NCBI GenBank assembly: GCA_963628035.1
Contig: CAVGED010000090.1
Location: forward strand, 1-44,809
DNA from: 14-2 sp963628035
Lineage (GTDB): Bacteria > Bacillota > Clostridia > Lachnospirales > Lachnospiraceae
Length of the DNA: 44,809 nucleotides
Reading direction: 5' to 3'
Below, piece by piece: positions 1 through 11,800 of this stretch. Under the pieces are notes generated by a model that was not told the DNA's origin, did no database searches, and saw only the letters and a list, made by a program, of their open reading frames with translations. Every line of letters begins with the position of its first letter. The stretch's first letter is position 1. Made by a program: the position numbers and the translations under genes.

Positions 1-35
1 TTTCCCATGATCTGTTCCCCTTATTGGTATTAATA

Positions 36-1607
36 TTAATCATCCCTCTCCTTCGCGATAAAGCCCTGAGTACTCCACTCTGCTGTATCTAAAAATACAT
101 CTATGGCAGAATATAAGGATGCCTCATCCGCAGCACTAATCTTCCATCCGGTGGGATCCACAAAACGAATGGTGTATCTCCTGTCACTGGCGATGGTTGG
201 ATCGATTTCCAATTCAATCATTACGCCATCCTCCGTAAACGGTGCCGGAATCCGCTGCCGTATCTTACTTACCAATGTTTCTGCTGCTTTCGTGAAGCCA
301 TGGTCTGTAAGCCGTAGAGTGCGTATTTCCTTATTGCGCTGACTTCTCCAATACCTGCGGACATTTATCGGTTCCTTCCGTTCTTCTCCATTATGATGGA
401 GCCACTTCTCTCGTGGCAATGTCTCATAGCTTCCGACTGTGTATGGAAAGGTCAGTACCTTTGCACCGTCTCCCCAGGAAAAATATTCTTCTACATTTGC
501 TTTCAAATAATCATTTTCATTTGCCTGAATGACCGGCAAAATATCACGCGTTGTGAGAAGAAGCGTTTTTACTTTACAATAATCCGTAAACGCATTATCT
601 GTGTTGAAACCGTGGTGCATTAAGGTCATAATCTCCATCCTTAGATATTCCCTTTCATAGGTAGCCATCAGCGTCCTCATACAGCCCAGATCCGCATCCC
701 CGGTAAGAAGAAGCTTTTGCCCCTCAATATTCACCATGAGCAATGTAGAAGAATCATTGATATCACCGGTAACGGCTTCCTTCAGAAGCTGCTCTTGCGT
801 ATGCACCACATCTACAGTAATATCACTGAAATAATACTGCTGACCGGTATGAGGGCGGTAGAGCTGTGGGCAGCCACCGTCTGTCCGCCGGAGGCGTCTG
901 GCTGCAAGTTGCATGTAAGCAGTATCAACTCTTGTAGCCTCATCCTTCGCATAGAAGCCTTCTCCTACAATGCTGAAATAGATGCCCTCTACAAAGATTC
1001 TTTCTCTAAGCTGAGGCTCACCTGCCAGCTCTGAAAATACGCCGCAGTGATCCATGTGTCCATGGGAGATGAACCAGCCTTCCACAACAGGTTTCTCGCC
1101 CTGTGGCGCAAGAGCCTCCAAATCCTCAACCAGATATACCGCATCTGCGGCCTGCCCGCCATCACTTATCAGGAAATGTCCGTTCTTCAACTGAAGAACA
1201 AAGCTGTTGCCGAACCACCACAATTCCCGCATATAAAGCCTTGTCCTCGCATCTTTACAAACGACATCTGCAGGCTCCTTTCGGCTGAACAGATGCTCCG
1301 ACAGAGGCTTGTCAAAGCAGAGAGACAGATATGTTCTCTGCCTCTTCAATATATGAGTCACCGTGACCGCCCATTTATCCTTTGTGTAAGTGGCGCAGAA
1401 CACTGCTCCCGCCAGTCCTTCTCCATTGTCCACAAGTTTCTGAAAGCCTGCACTCTCCAATGCAGCAAGATATCCTTCATATTCTGTTCTTGTGGTTCCC
1501 TGTAAAAAAGTTACATAATTTCCGTCTCCCCGGTCCTCTGCTTCCACCGCAGTTCCGTTGTGGCTCTCCATTTCCGGAAGTATTGGAAATAATCTTTGTT
1601 GTCCCAC
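36..1607 (-). CDS. MBL-fold hydrolase, ComEC-like, unanchored
   Basis: Metallo-beta-lactamase-fold protein of 523 residues. The metal motif HxHxDH is at residues 182-187 (HGHMDHCG), followed by a TGDAD motif and an MHHG motif, the usual metal-ligand order of the ComEC/Rec2-like branch. It is a clear paralogue of the protein at 12704-14149: both share a domain of about 100 residues before the MBL core and a C-terminal block with FSWGDG and LTFPYTVG. Unlike that paralogue it has no N-terminal membrane segment, so it is probably cytoplasmic, and its last 110 or so residues are an extra extension. The start is a GTG with an in-frame stop four codons upstream; the ATG at 1571 is a weaker alternative because it removes residues that align with the paralogue. 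It is the last gene of locus A, about 80 bp after the glycosidase-like gene. The substrate is unknown; members of this fold cleave phosphodiesters, lactones or sulfate esters. Confidence 0.82.
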   Translation of the reverse strand: MGQQRLFPILPEMESHNGTAVEAEDRGDGNYVTFLQGTTRTEYEGYLAALESAGFQKLVDNGEGLAGAVFCATYTKDKWAVTVTHILKRQRTYLSLCFDKPLSEHLFSRKEPADVVCKDARTRLYMRELWWFGNSFVLQLKNGHFLISDGGQAADAVYLVEDLEALAPQGEKPVVEGWFISHGHMDHCGVFSELAGEPQLRERIFVEGIYFSIVGEGFYAKDEATRVDTAYMQLAARRLRRTDGGCPQLYRPHTGQQYYFSDITVDVVHTQEQLLKEAVTGDINDSSTLLMVNIEGQKLLLTGDADLGCMRTLMATYEREYLRMEIMTLMHHGFNTDNAFTDYCKVKTLLLTTRDILPVIQANENDYLKANVEEYFSWGDGAKVLTFPYTVGSYETLPREKWLHHNGEERKEPINVRRYWRSQRNKEIRTLRLTDHGFTKAAETLVSKIRQRIPAPFTEDGVMIELEIDPTIASDRRYTIRFVDPTGWKISAADEASLYSAIDVFLDTAEWSTQGFIAKERDD

Positions 1608-1686
1608 GCTGTTTCTTCACTCTCTTTCTGCCCTTCTCTGATTCAATCTGTGTTTGATCTTTATACAGCTGAATTTTTTCTAAAAC

Positions 1687-4227
1687 TTATTCTTCTATAA
1701 TGACCACCGGTGCTTCGGTAAGACCAGACGCATAGATTGGAAGATAGGAAGTATATTTTTCTTCTATCTTATTTGCCATGGTATTACACAGGCATATATC
1801 CAATACATTTCTGCCTTTTCTTACATGATCCGTCATATCAAATACATAAGGCTTACATATACCAAGAAGCTGTTCTGACCCATTCACAGAGATTTCTACC
1901 GTCTGTCCCTCTGCTTTTATCCGCACCAACACTCTCCTGCCTATATGATCAAGAACAAACTCTGTATGATAAACGATTCTGCCGGCGAACTCCGGACAGG
2001 CCTCCCGGCAATTCATGTTGAATAAGTTCTTGACATTTTTATATTCCTTTACAGTTTTTTCCAGACAGGTGTCATAGAGCGATATATTCCAGCCTTCGGA
2101 AAGAACAAACCGATCAACTTCTGTCGTATTTTTCTCCGGAAATTTTTCAAAATCTCCCATGTATACCAGAACCGACTGATACGGCTCCAGTCTGAAAATT
2201 ACTTTCCCTTCCCTTTCCGGCAGCGAATAAAAGTCATTGTTTGCCAGATCCAGGAAATTAACGGTTTTGTTGTCCGTATAGATCTGAAGTTCTGCCTCTT
2301 CGTGGACAGCTTCATTAAAAAACATATATACATCTCTGTCTTCGTGTTTTTTATGATAGAACCGAACCAGGCCTCCTTCGCAGGACGCCCTGATGTGTTT
2401 GTATTGGTTTGCCAACATATCACCAGCCAGCTCCTCCAGCATCACATTTCGTCCTATCCCCTCGGCTGGGCGTTCATTTATAAAAATAATATCCAGTCCT
2501 TGTTCTGACAATTTTTCTAGCAGAGCCACCAGCTCCGACGGACAGGAGGCGGCATACGGAATGATCAGACAAGCGTATGTTTCCTCGTGAATCACGAGCC
2601 TTTTATTGCTGACTAACGCGGTTTTTAACGTATCCATATCGACAAAATCATAGTCCATAAGACTATCATAGAGTTGTTTTGCCGGTTTCTCACAGGGCAT
2701 GCATTCGTAATTCCACCATTCCAGTTCCGCATGGTAGAGAATTGCCGCGTCACATATATGTACTCCGCCGATCAGTACTTCCGACATCTTGTTCATATAG
2801 TCCATCAAAGCTCTATAGCCTTCCTTTTGCGGAAAACCTGCCGCATTAAAATGTGGTGGACTATCCATATCCCTTTGCTTTAAGGAAAACGCATGAGGTA
2901 CAAAATGATTAATTCCCCGCACAAGCATGAAATCGCACAGCCACTTCATCAAAGGAATGCTTTCTGCCCAGCCATAGGCACCAAAGATTTCACACAACGC
3001 CCTGTTTTTCATGTGCGGGAACATATGCGACGCAGAGGACGCTAATTTTGCCAGCCCGTAATGAAAGAATTCCCCGTCCCCGAATTTTCCGAAGGAAATG
3101 ATTTTAGACCGATCCGAAAAACCAGGTTCCACCTGATGAAGCACCACATCGATTCCACTCATGCTCTGGCCGCTAACTGCCCGAAAATAATGTCCTGCGC
3201 CATATGCCATTCTTGTATGACATCCATTATCTTCTATGACATGACCTATATATTCCACACCGTGCCTCCGGCACCAGTCACCTATCCTTCTGCTGAAATT
3301 CTTCTGATACAATCTTGTTGCACAATCCATAAAGCAATGGCGCAACTTCGGGCTTTTCTCTTCATAGTCATACCATAAGCCGTAAAGATACGGAATAGGA
3401 TCCTCCCCTAACTGCCTGCGCATGCAGTCCAGCAATTCCCAGGAATAAGGCAACGCCAGCCCCGCGTCACCGATTCTGCGGTCATAGGGATTCCCCTTAA
3501 ACAATTTGGGCTCGTAATAATCATTCCGAAATGCCGGTTCATCTGAGAAAAAGCCTCTGAAGGTATTTCCAAAATATTTTCCGAAATGTTCATAGTGGGA
3601 TTCATAAACCTCTCTTATTAATACTTCACAGGATTTTTCATCCACCATATTTATATAATCCGAGGCAATAAAATCTGCGGTATGAATAAAGTAGCAGATC
3701 CGCCATATCCCATCAGGCAGTTCAAAATACACTCTGCTACCGCTGACTCCCTCGTTCAGGCATATCGGCTCACCGGAAACTTCATTTCCATAGGCCATCC
3801 GCCTGTAAGCATACACACCTAGCAGCCTGTCCGAAGGACTCCGGAACATAATCTGGCAGTATGCATCCTTGACAGGACCAACAACATCCACAGATCGTTC
3901 GATCAGCGTCCGGCCCCGACACTCCGGATACTTCTTCCCGATTGCCCCATTGGCATAGCCTGTAGGGAAACGCTTATCGTCCAGAAGCCAGACACCCATT
4001 CCACGTTTTTCGCACTCTGAAAGAATGAGTCCCATATCCTCCCACCATTCGTCCTCACAAAAAAATTCATGGGTACGTGACTCTACGCAGAGAGCATTCT
4101 GTCCCATTCTTTGAATGGTTTCGATATACTGTGGTATCTGCTCGTGCTCTCCGTTCCGCAGCCACATAAACGGATAAAGACGATTTTCATATGTGCCTGA
4201 AACAATATTTTCAAATACAGGATCCAT
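1687..4227 (-). CDS. Uncharacterised glycoside hydrolase-like protein (GH106-like?)
   Basis: Protein of 846 residues with no signal peptide. It begins with a TIM-barrel-like region: a WWEDMGLIL helix near 61-69, VWLLDDKRFPTGYANG near 79-94 and FFSDEPAF near 226-233, whose Glu230 looks like an active-site acid. A jelly-roll or galactose-binding-like domain occupies about the last 110 residues (ending near VRKGRNVLDICLCN), as often found at the end of GH2- and GH106-type enzymes. I compare it with GH106 alpha-L-rhamnosidases and related unclassified glycosidases, but I cannot assign the family firmly. The start is certain: an AAGGAGGTG ribosome site lies five bases upstream of the ATG. It follows the metallophosphoesterase gene by 54 bp in the same operon. 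It probably acts in the cytoplasm on oligosaccharides imported by the transporter at 14.3-18 kb. Confidence 0.7.
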   Translation of the reverse strand: MDPVFENIVSGTYENRLYPFMWLRNGEHEQIPQYIETIQRMGQNALCVESRTHEFFCEDEWWEDMGLILSECEKRGMGVWLLDDKRFPTGYANGAIGKKYPECRGRTLIERSVDVVGPVKDAYCQIMFRSPSDRLLGVYAYRRMAYGNEVSGEPICLNEGVSGSRVYFELPDGIWRICYFIHTADFIASDYINMVDEKSCEVLIREVYESHYEHFGKYFGNTFRGFFSDEPAFRNDYYEPKLFKGNPYDRRIGDAGLALPYSWELLDCMRRQLGEDPIPYLYGLWYDYEEKSPKLRHCFMDCATRLYQKNFSRRIGDWCRRHGVEYIGHVIEDNGCHTRMAYGAGHYFRAVSGQSMSGIDVVLHQVEPGFSDRSKIISFGKFGDGEFFHYGLAKLASSASHMFPHMKNRALCEIFGAYGWAESIPLMKWLCDFMLVRGINHFVPHAFSLKQRDMDSPPHFNAAGFPQKEGYRALMDYMNKMSEVLIGGVHICDAAILYHAELEWWNYECMPCEKPAKQLYDSLMDYDFVDMDTLKTALVSNKRLVIHEETYACLIIPYAASCPSELVALLEKLSEQGLDIIFINERPAEGIGRNVMLEELAGDMLANQYKHIRASCEGGLVRFYHKKHEDRDVYMFFNEAVHEEAELQIYTDNKTVNFLDLANNDFYSLPEREGKVIFRLEPYQSVLVYMGDFEKFPEKNTTEVDRFVLSEGWNISLYDTCLEKTVKEYKNVKNLFNMNCREACPEFAGRIVYHTEFVLDHIGRRVLVRIKAEGQTVEISVNGSEQLLGICKPYVFDMTDHVRKGRNVLDICLCNTMANKIEEKYTSYLPIYASGLTEAPVVIIEE

Positions 4228-4281
4228 TTCTCCACCTCCTTCCTATGATCTCTTACAAACCTTTCTCTTCGTTGCACTTCT

Positions 4282-5859
4282 TTATTCCGATACCAGTTCA
4301 TAGAGCAGGAACTTTGCTGCATTTGCCTTTCTGCCAAAAGTATCGATTAGTCCCCTGTTGTTATAATTCAGATACGCGGTTTCTGTTCCAAACAGAAATT
4401 CCTTCTTTCCATTATCCTCTGCCTGAAGTATGGTTCCACTGCTCCCGAGAATCACAGTATTCCTGTCTGATATAGTAGTAAATTCCAGATAGTCCTGTTC
4501 ATGTCCTAGTTTCCAACCGCCATTTTCCTTGGTAAACATCCACTCTTCCGGACTATACTCGCCATAAATGACATCTTCATCAAAGGTCATGATACTTTTC
4601 AGCTCCAGTCCGGTGCGTTCCCCACTTTCGTTGCTCTTAGTCACAACCTGGGGAATCATCAGACTGCTTTGTTCTTCATAGATAAGCAGATATCTTCCGC
4701 CATCTTTCAGTTCCTTTACACTCTCCACCTGTCGATAACAGCGTCCTTCCTTCGAAACCGGCTCCAGCAGATCCTCAAGCGGTGCAGTATCCGTAACGGC
4801 TGTTAATGAAATGCTCTGCGGCGATTTCCAGACTGTCTCGTTGGGTTCATACGCGCTTTCATTTTTGTATGAGTTTCTCTTTCCGGCAGACTTCAGATCG
4901 TGAACACCCATCTTGGAATAGCGGCAGATTTCAACCTCTTCATCTCTGATTCGGAATACAGACATCGTCAGTGCGTCATCCGCACCATTCTGATTTCCGT
5001 AATATCCGGTATATCCGGCATTCATATAGGTAAAGCATAAGGTCTCTCCCTGAAACTTCTCGGTACTGCCGGAAGCGATCAGAAGAGTATCACCTTTTGC
5101 CAGGTACACGCAGGCTCCGCCAAGATAGTCGTCCCAGCCATTGTTATGATCATGTCCATACAGGAAGATGATATTAAGTCCCTTCTTTCCCGCCTTATTC
5201 AGCACATCAAAAAGGTATCCGGCATATTTCGCATCGCCTTCTATTACCGTCCGCATACTGTAATGCAAAGGGAGATGCGACAATACAAAAATGGGCTTGT
5301 CATATCCTTCCTTCAGCTTATCGTTGAGATATTCAATCAGCCTCTGAGCCGTCTTCATGACCCTCTGCTCCTTCTGCCCGCCTTCATTGCCCCACATATA
5401 ATCATCTTCGTTTATTACAAAAACACCATATGCACCACTCTTCGGATCATTGTTTCCACTGGGAGACATTCCGGCGGTTCCGATCTCGGAATCATGATTT
5501 CCCTGTACAAATACCATATTTTCTGTCACAATACCGCCGACAGCCTCTCTTAGCGCATCAACTCCATCCTTGGTCTCCGATTCCTTCCGTGTCAGATCAT
5601 AGTCGTAATCTCCGCAGGAAAAAAATCCATCTGCTTCTGTGATCCCCGCCTTCTTTATTGCTGACAAGATATCTTGCAAAGCATCCCTGCCTGCATCATT
5701 GCCGTCAGGATTCTGGAAATCTGAACATGCAATAAGTACGATTCCATCTTCTGCGGCACTTCCTGCTCTTGCCTGTGGCTTTGTGCCACAGGCAGATATT
5801 CCGAGCAGGATGAATATAACAATGAATAAAGCCGACAATCTTTTCTTCAAACTATGCAT
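4282..5859 (-). CDS. Metallophosphoesterase lipoprotein
   Basis: Calcineurin-like metallophosphoesterase of 525 residues, exported and lipid-anchored. A signal peptide ends in the lipobox GISAC (lipidated Cys24). The phosphoesterase motifs appear in order: D47 (CSDFQ), GD at 83-84 (CGDYD), GNHD at 120-123, H195 (SHLPLH) and GHDH at 235-238, which together supply the usual two-metal site. The catalytic domain ends near residue 290. The remaining 230 or so residues are of unknown type and are probably an accessory beta domain. The start codon lies inside the end of the giant upstream gene (8-bp overlap), which implies translational coupling. Substrates of this superfamily include phosphomonoesters, diesters and nucleotides; here it would act outside the membrane beside the giant beta-helix protein and an extracellular MBL protein, so a phosphorylated surface or environmental polymer is possible. 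That last point is inference. Confidence 0.85.
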   Translation of the reverse strand: MHSLKKRLSALFIVIFILLGISACGTKPQARAGSAAEDGIVLIACSDFQNPDGNDAGRDALQDILSAIKKAGITEADGFFSCGDYDYDLTRKESETKDGVDALREAVGGIVTENMVFVQGNHDSEIGTAGMSPSGNNDPKSGAYGVFVINEDDYMWGNEGGQKEQRVMKTAQRLIEYLNDKLKEGYDKPIFVLSHLPLHYSMRTVIEGDAKYAGYLFDVLNKAGKKGLNIIFLYGHDHNNGWDDYLGGACVYLAKGDTLLIASGSTEKFQGETLCFTYMNAGYTGYYGNQNGADDALTMSVFRIRDEEVEICRYSKMGVHDLKSAGKRNSYKNESAYEPNETVWKSPQSISLTAVTDTAPLEDLLEPVSKEGRCYRQVESVKELKDGGRYLLIYEEQSSLMIPQVVTKSNESGERTGLELKSIMTFDEDVIYGEYSPEEWMFTKENGGWKLGHEQDYLEFTTISDRNTVILGSSGTILQAEDNGKKEFLFGTETAYLNYNNRGLIDTFGRKANAAKFLLYELVSE

Positions 5860-8800
5860 CCTTCTTCTCTCTTCCTCCTGTCATTTCTACACACTGACGG
5901 ACTTGCCCCTTGCTCCACCGAATGGCTCTTTGAAGAAAAGTCGATGCTTTCTTTGTAACATTCCACTTAAGCTCCGGTCCATTGTCCGTTATTACCCAGA
6001 CCCCCTCCGGATTCTCGGTGCTATAGAAGTCAAAACCGTCGAGGCTGGAAGCCGCTGCTTCGCCCTTTATCTGTTCCTCTGTTACGGGTATTACACCTGT
6101 CACCGGACTGGTCTCTGTTCTCGTTCCGGATATGCTTCCATCTGCATTCAGCACCCTCAATGTAATTGCACTGTATACATTATCGACCTTTACTGCGCCT
6201 GTATTATAGCCACTTACTGCGCCAAGGGAGGACGCATATCTGGCATTAATCGTACCTCGAACCAGACAATTCTCCATGCTGACCGATGTAACATTATTAT
6301 CTACATTTACAAGTCCTCCTACAATATTATCCCAGGCTGTGATCTCTCCGGTAAACAGACAGTTCTTCAACGTTGGACGGTCTGCCGGAGCCGCGCTGAT
6401 GCGACCTACCAGCCCGCCAATATTTTGCGCATATGCTATTACTTTTCCCGCGAACCAGCAATTTGTTATCTGTCCGGTTGTACTATTGCCAAATTGACCT
6501 ATCAGACCACCTGTTACACGGAGTTTGCTGCTTACGATAACATTCTCTCCGACCTGTACGGAATCCATGCCACCATCGAGTTTTCCCGCTATACTCCCGG
6601 TAAACCAGCCGTTGCCTCCGTTTGCTTCATTCTTAATATAACTGTTTTCAATCCGAAGATTTTTAACTGTTCCGTTTGTTCCCACATATCCAAAGAATCC
6701 TGTACAGTCTGCTGCCTGGCTCACATAAATTCCCTTCACAGTGGCGCCGTTTCCGTCAAAGGTTCCTTCAAACTTGTTACCGGGTGAACCTATGGGCGTC
6801 CAGATAACTGCGTCTTCACCCACCGGTGCAGACATCATGCGTGCATCCCATCCGGCATTCAATTCATAGTTACCATTCTTTCTCAGCTGTATGGTACAGT
6901 CCTTGAAGCTCACACCACCTGCCACCAGCCTGCTGATGGTTGTAAGTTCTCCTATGGAAGCAATTTCAAATACCGTTCCCGCTTTCACTTTACCGTCCAC
7001 CAGTTTGCTCTCATACCATTCTGTGGTGGGCTTCATCGCGGCAGACAAATCTGTGATCTGCGCCTGCGACTCCGAGAACTGCTTCAGTTCCGGTCCTGCG
7101 TCTGTAATTGCAGTCCAGATTCCGCTCTCGTTCCTGTCCTTCCAGTAGAAATCCAGATCTGTGTTTTCATATGCCTTTATACCGGTAAGCTGTGCTTCTG
7201 TCATTGCCTTGTAACCCGCCTTATTTGAAGCCATATTCTCTGTTGTTCCATCGTTTTTAAAGACTTTTTCGATTGCATAGACAGCCACGCCGGTAATATT
7301 GCTCTCGCCCACTACCGCTCCGACATTCTCTGCCGCATCACTACATACCCGGCCATTGCTCACACAATACTGCAGCGTCGAGTTATCCCAGTTGTGTCCT
7401 ACCAGGCCTCCAGCAGAACCATCTGTGGCACGCACTATTCCGTTAAACAGACAGTTGTCCATTACGATTCCGTCACCTGAAGTCCACATGATCTGGCCAA
7501 CAATTCCGCCTACTCTTGTATTTCCTATGACCTCTCCCGCAAACCAGCAGTTGGAAATTCTGCCTCCGCGAATAATGTTTTGATCTGTATCCCTGCCGTA
7601 GGAGAAACGTCCTACAATTCCACCTGCGACTGCTGCAGAATTCTTGACAGTGACCGTATCAGCCACGAAAATATTCTTCACATTTCCGCTCCAAAGCCTT
7701 CCTACAATTCCGCCGGTGAATGACTGCGTACTGCTGATAACGCTGTTTTCCAGCTTCAGATTCTGTATATTGCCCCATACATCACCGAAGAGTCCTATAT
7801 ACTGGCTGGCTGCTTCCACATAGATGCCACGGATTACAGCACTGCCTCCCTCTTGATATTCCCCGGTGAAAGTCCCCTTGAAAATATTGTTATCCTTTCC
7901 CACCGGCATCCACACATTGCCGTCCTCTGGGAAGGGTTCTCCTGCTACCCAGTCCGGATTGAAATCATATACCGGGCTTGTCAACTTCACCGTATGACCG
8001 GCAAAGCTTTCCGTACCACCGTTTACAAGCTTTGCAAGAGCTGCCAGCTCGCTGATTGTGGCAATCTCAAAGGTGATATGCTCTGCCCCCGGATTTGCTT
8101 CCAATGCTTCATAATACCAGTCATAATCCAACTTTACAACGCCATCAAAGTTGTCAATCTGTCCCTCTGCCGTGGAAAGCTTCCGTATCTCCGGTGAGGC
8201 GCCTTCTATGGCTGCCCATATACCGGAAGCATTGGTATTACTCCAGAAATCAAGTTCTGTGTTTACATATGCCTTCTTCCCCTTTAATTCTTCAGCGGAA
8301 AGCGGCGTATAGCCACCGGTAAATCGGTCGGCAATGTCAATATTACCAGAAGATTCCATATTTTCCTTCCGAGTTTCCGAACCATCTAATTTGTACAGTC
8401 TTCCAGTCGTATATACATTTGTAAAAACAGCAGAAGCAGATGCACCTTCAAAATATCCAACTACTGAGCTTAATCTTCCCCCATGCCCTGCATAGACGGT
8501 TCCATCATTTAGACAGTCCTCAATTTTCACATTCGGGCCGACAATCAGTCCAACCAGTCCTCCCGCTATATAATCGTAGGAATAGACAATGCCGTCAAAT
8601 ATGCAGTTACTCAGAACCGCTTTGTCCGCAGGTACGTTCTTATCAACAGTTCCGATAATACCGCCCACGCGCCGCCCACAGACATTGTTCAACGCTCCCT
8701 CTTCAAAGGTTCCTGTCACAGTACCGGAAAACCAGCTATTTGCTATCTGCCCCTTGGCAGAATCAAACTTTCCAATCAAACCTCCGATTGTTGGCTTGTT

Positions 8801-11800
8801 GCTGATCACCTTAACATCGTTCCCTGCATAGAGAAACTCTGCTGTACCATTCATAATACCGGCAAAGCTACCTGTACAATAGCCGTTATTACCGGAAATG
8901 TCGTTATCCGATTCAATATAACTGTTTTCCAGCTTCAGATTCTTAATTTTCCCATCCTGACCTATCGCTGTAAACATACCGACACCGTCGCTGTTTTCCG
9001 AATGGATATAAATGCCACGAATCGTATGGAACCCGCCGTCAAAGGTTCCGTTGAATATCTCAACTCCGCTTCCAATCATGCTCCAGACATTTCCGTTCTC
9101 AGGAAACTCTGTTCCTGCCGTCCACTCTGGATTCAGATCTATGGACTTTATAAGCCGGACAGTATGCCCCTTAAAGGTGTCGATTCCAAGGTTTACGATC
9201 TGGGCAAAGCCAAAGAAATCTGCCGCGGATGCAAGTTCGAATGTCGTTCCTTCCGGGACGGCACTATTTACCAGCTTGCTGTAGTACCAATCTGTGTTTG
9301 GTCTTTGCACATTGGCAAAGCTGTTTACGATAGTAGTGGATGTTGAGAACCTCTTTAGCTGAGGTCCTTCGCCGGTGGCAGCCCACACGCCTGTCGTATT
9401 AGTACTGCTCCAGAAATCCAGGGCCGTGTTGGTATACGCCTTGACACCCTTCAGCATGGAATCTGACAGCTTCATGCTGGCACCATTTACCACATTTTTC
9501 TTAATGTAGCCAAAACCTGGTACCCGATTATCACTCCTATAGGTTTTGTCCGTCCTGATTTTATCTGTAGTATACACATTGGAAGCACTAAACCGGCTGC
9601 TCTCCGCTTCCAATCCGCCAATCAGAGAACCAACATAATAATTATGTTTTTTTGAAACAATCTCTCCGGTACACACAGAATTTTTCATAGCAACAATGAC
9701 TTCTTCCTTCTCACCCGCCAGTGTTCCACCAATCAGACCACCGATATCCCATGTATAGCCGATGACGGTACCGGTATTTAGACAGTTCTCTATCGTCCTG
9801 GTGCCCTTCTTGGACGCTCCGCCCACGATACCGCCGGTAAGCCCCTTGTTAGTAACGTCATTATGATCTACAATACCAGCAAACCAGCAACAGGAAATGG
9901 TACTGTCGCCTTGCCAGTTTCCGACAACACCTCCGCAGTATGGCATATTGCTTCTTACAATTACGTCATTTTTCACATACACGCCGCTGATATTTCCGCC
10001 TTCCAGCAAGCCCACAAGGCCTCCTGTATACCATCCTGTATTGGCGGTTTTCGATCCTGCCGATTCGATATAGCTATTCTCCAGAATCAGATTTCGAATC
10101 GTACCGGTAGAAGCCAGAGAATCAAACAAGCCTATCCCGTCTTTTCCGCCCTCCTGGATGTATACGCCGCTGATGGTTCTGTTGTTTCCATCGAATGTTC
10201 CTGCAAAACGACTGATGGGGAAGAATATATTCTCCGGAACGGATTCTCCTGCCGTCCAGCCGCTGTTGATGTTAACATCTGCTCCCAGAGTAATAGTCTT
10301 TCCCTCGAAGCTGTCCATAAGCGAAAGCTGATACAATCCATATAGCTCCTGCACGGAGTTGATCACAAAGGATTTCTTCCCCGCACTGTACCAGCTGGTA
10401 TCGATCATCCGGGTTAATCCTTTGGTACTCATGATATTACCTGCAAAGGACAGGAGCACGGGGGTATCGTTCTCCACCAGTCCCCAGTATTTACTGAAAT
10501 CCAGCATTGTATATTTATACGCATTGGCACCAATCAGTATGGATTCCGGCATTATGGTGACATCACCGGTACGGTTCGCTTTAGAAAAACCACCGTGGGC
10601 AACGGAAGCCCCTTGATTCTGATAGCTTTCTTTGGTTGTATAGCAATTCTCCATCGTAATCTTGGTGTTGCCGCTGCCATAACCAATGAAAGAACCTACA
10701 TAAGTATTGTACTGCACAGCTATACTGCCTACATTCAGGCAATCTCTGACATCCAGCTGGAAGCCGCCCCATACATAACCGATCAGGCCGCCCACATACA
10801 TTCCGCCAAAGCCGTCACTGCTGTTGATACGCTCGCTGATAACTGTACCGGTATTCAGGCAGTTACTAATCTCTGTATGGCAGTCCAGTCCGCCGGTCTG
10901 GTAAGTCACTGTACCGATGACACCTCCCGCTCTCCGCAGGGAAGCCCCGGCCACACGACCATTGAACCAGCAGTTATTGATCTTCTGAACCGTCTCAAGC
11001 GCCGGATCGTGATAATTGACATAACCTACAATACCGCCGGTCTCATATCCGTCACAGTGTACGATAGAATCCGAATAAATTGTATCCAGATTTCCTTTGG
11101 TAGTCCCAATCACACCTCCCACATAACGTCTTTCTTTATCGCCTGATGCATCAATAAAGCAATTCTTTACCTTCAGATTCTGGATCGTACTTCCAAAGGC
11201 CGCACTGGCAAACACTCCTGCGCAGTCTGTGAACGCCTTGTAATAGACTCCGCTGATGGTATGCCCCTGCCCATCGAAGGTTCCTGCAAAGGGCATTTCC
11301 TGGCTTCCCACAATAAACCATGGCATAGCCGGAAGGTTCTTCCCTCCTGCCCATTCCAAAGCCTTTCCTTCATTTACCACAATATCGTTACCCAACCTGA
11401 TAGTCTTGCCCTCAAAATTGTCCTTTTGGGAAAGCAGAGCAAATCCATACATCTCTTTCAGGCTGACGATGGTAAACTCATCCTCGTCTTCCTTATACCA
11501 GCTTATATCGTACTCCTTCTCTATGCCTGCCAGGCTTAACCCGGTTCCGGCAAAATATTTCAAAACTGGCGTACTGTCCTCTATAGCAGCCCAATAGTTC
11601 TCAAAATCCAATGTCGTCCACTGATAAGCTTTTATGCCAGTCATCTCACTAAGCTTCATAGTAATCGGGCTGGAGGTGGCGTGACTGCTTCCACCACCAA
11701 TCGCTCCCTTCCCCATCACAACGGTGCTGGTGTAGGTATTTGTGGCTACTACCGTACCATCTGGATAAATCAGTCCCACTACAGCTCCTGAATACATATT

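Noticed and set aside
1..35. Terminator at the end of locus A
   Set aside because: ATTAATATTAAT near 29-40 is a short AT palindrome that includes the stop codon and has no GC stem or T-tract; more genes may follow to the left.
1608..1686. Frameshifted longer N-terminus for the unanchored MBL protein
   Set aside because: The alternative frame upstream (KKQRGTTKIIS) is open but shows no membrane segment or similarity to the paralogue, and the GTG-started frame aligns from its first residues.
5639..6787. Long plus-strand open frame (382 codons) opposite the giant gene
   Set aside because: It is antisense to the well-supported repeat protein, shows no family motif, and its composition follows the repeat codons of the other strand.
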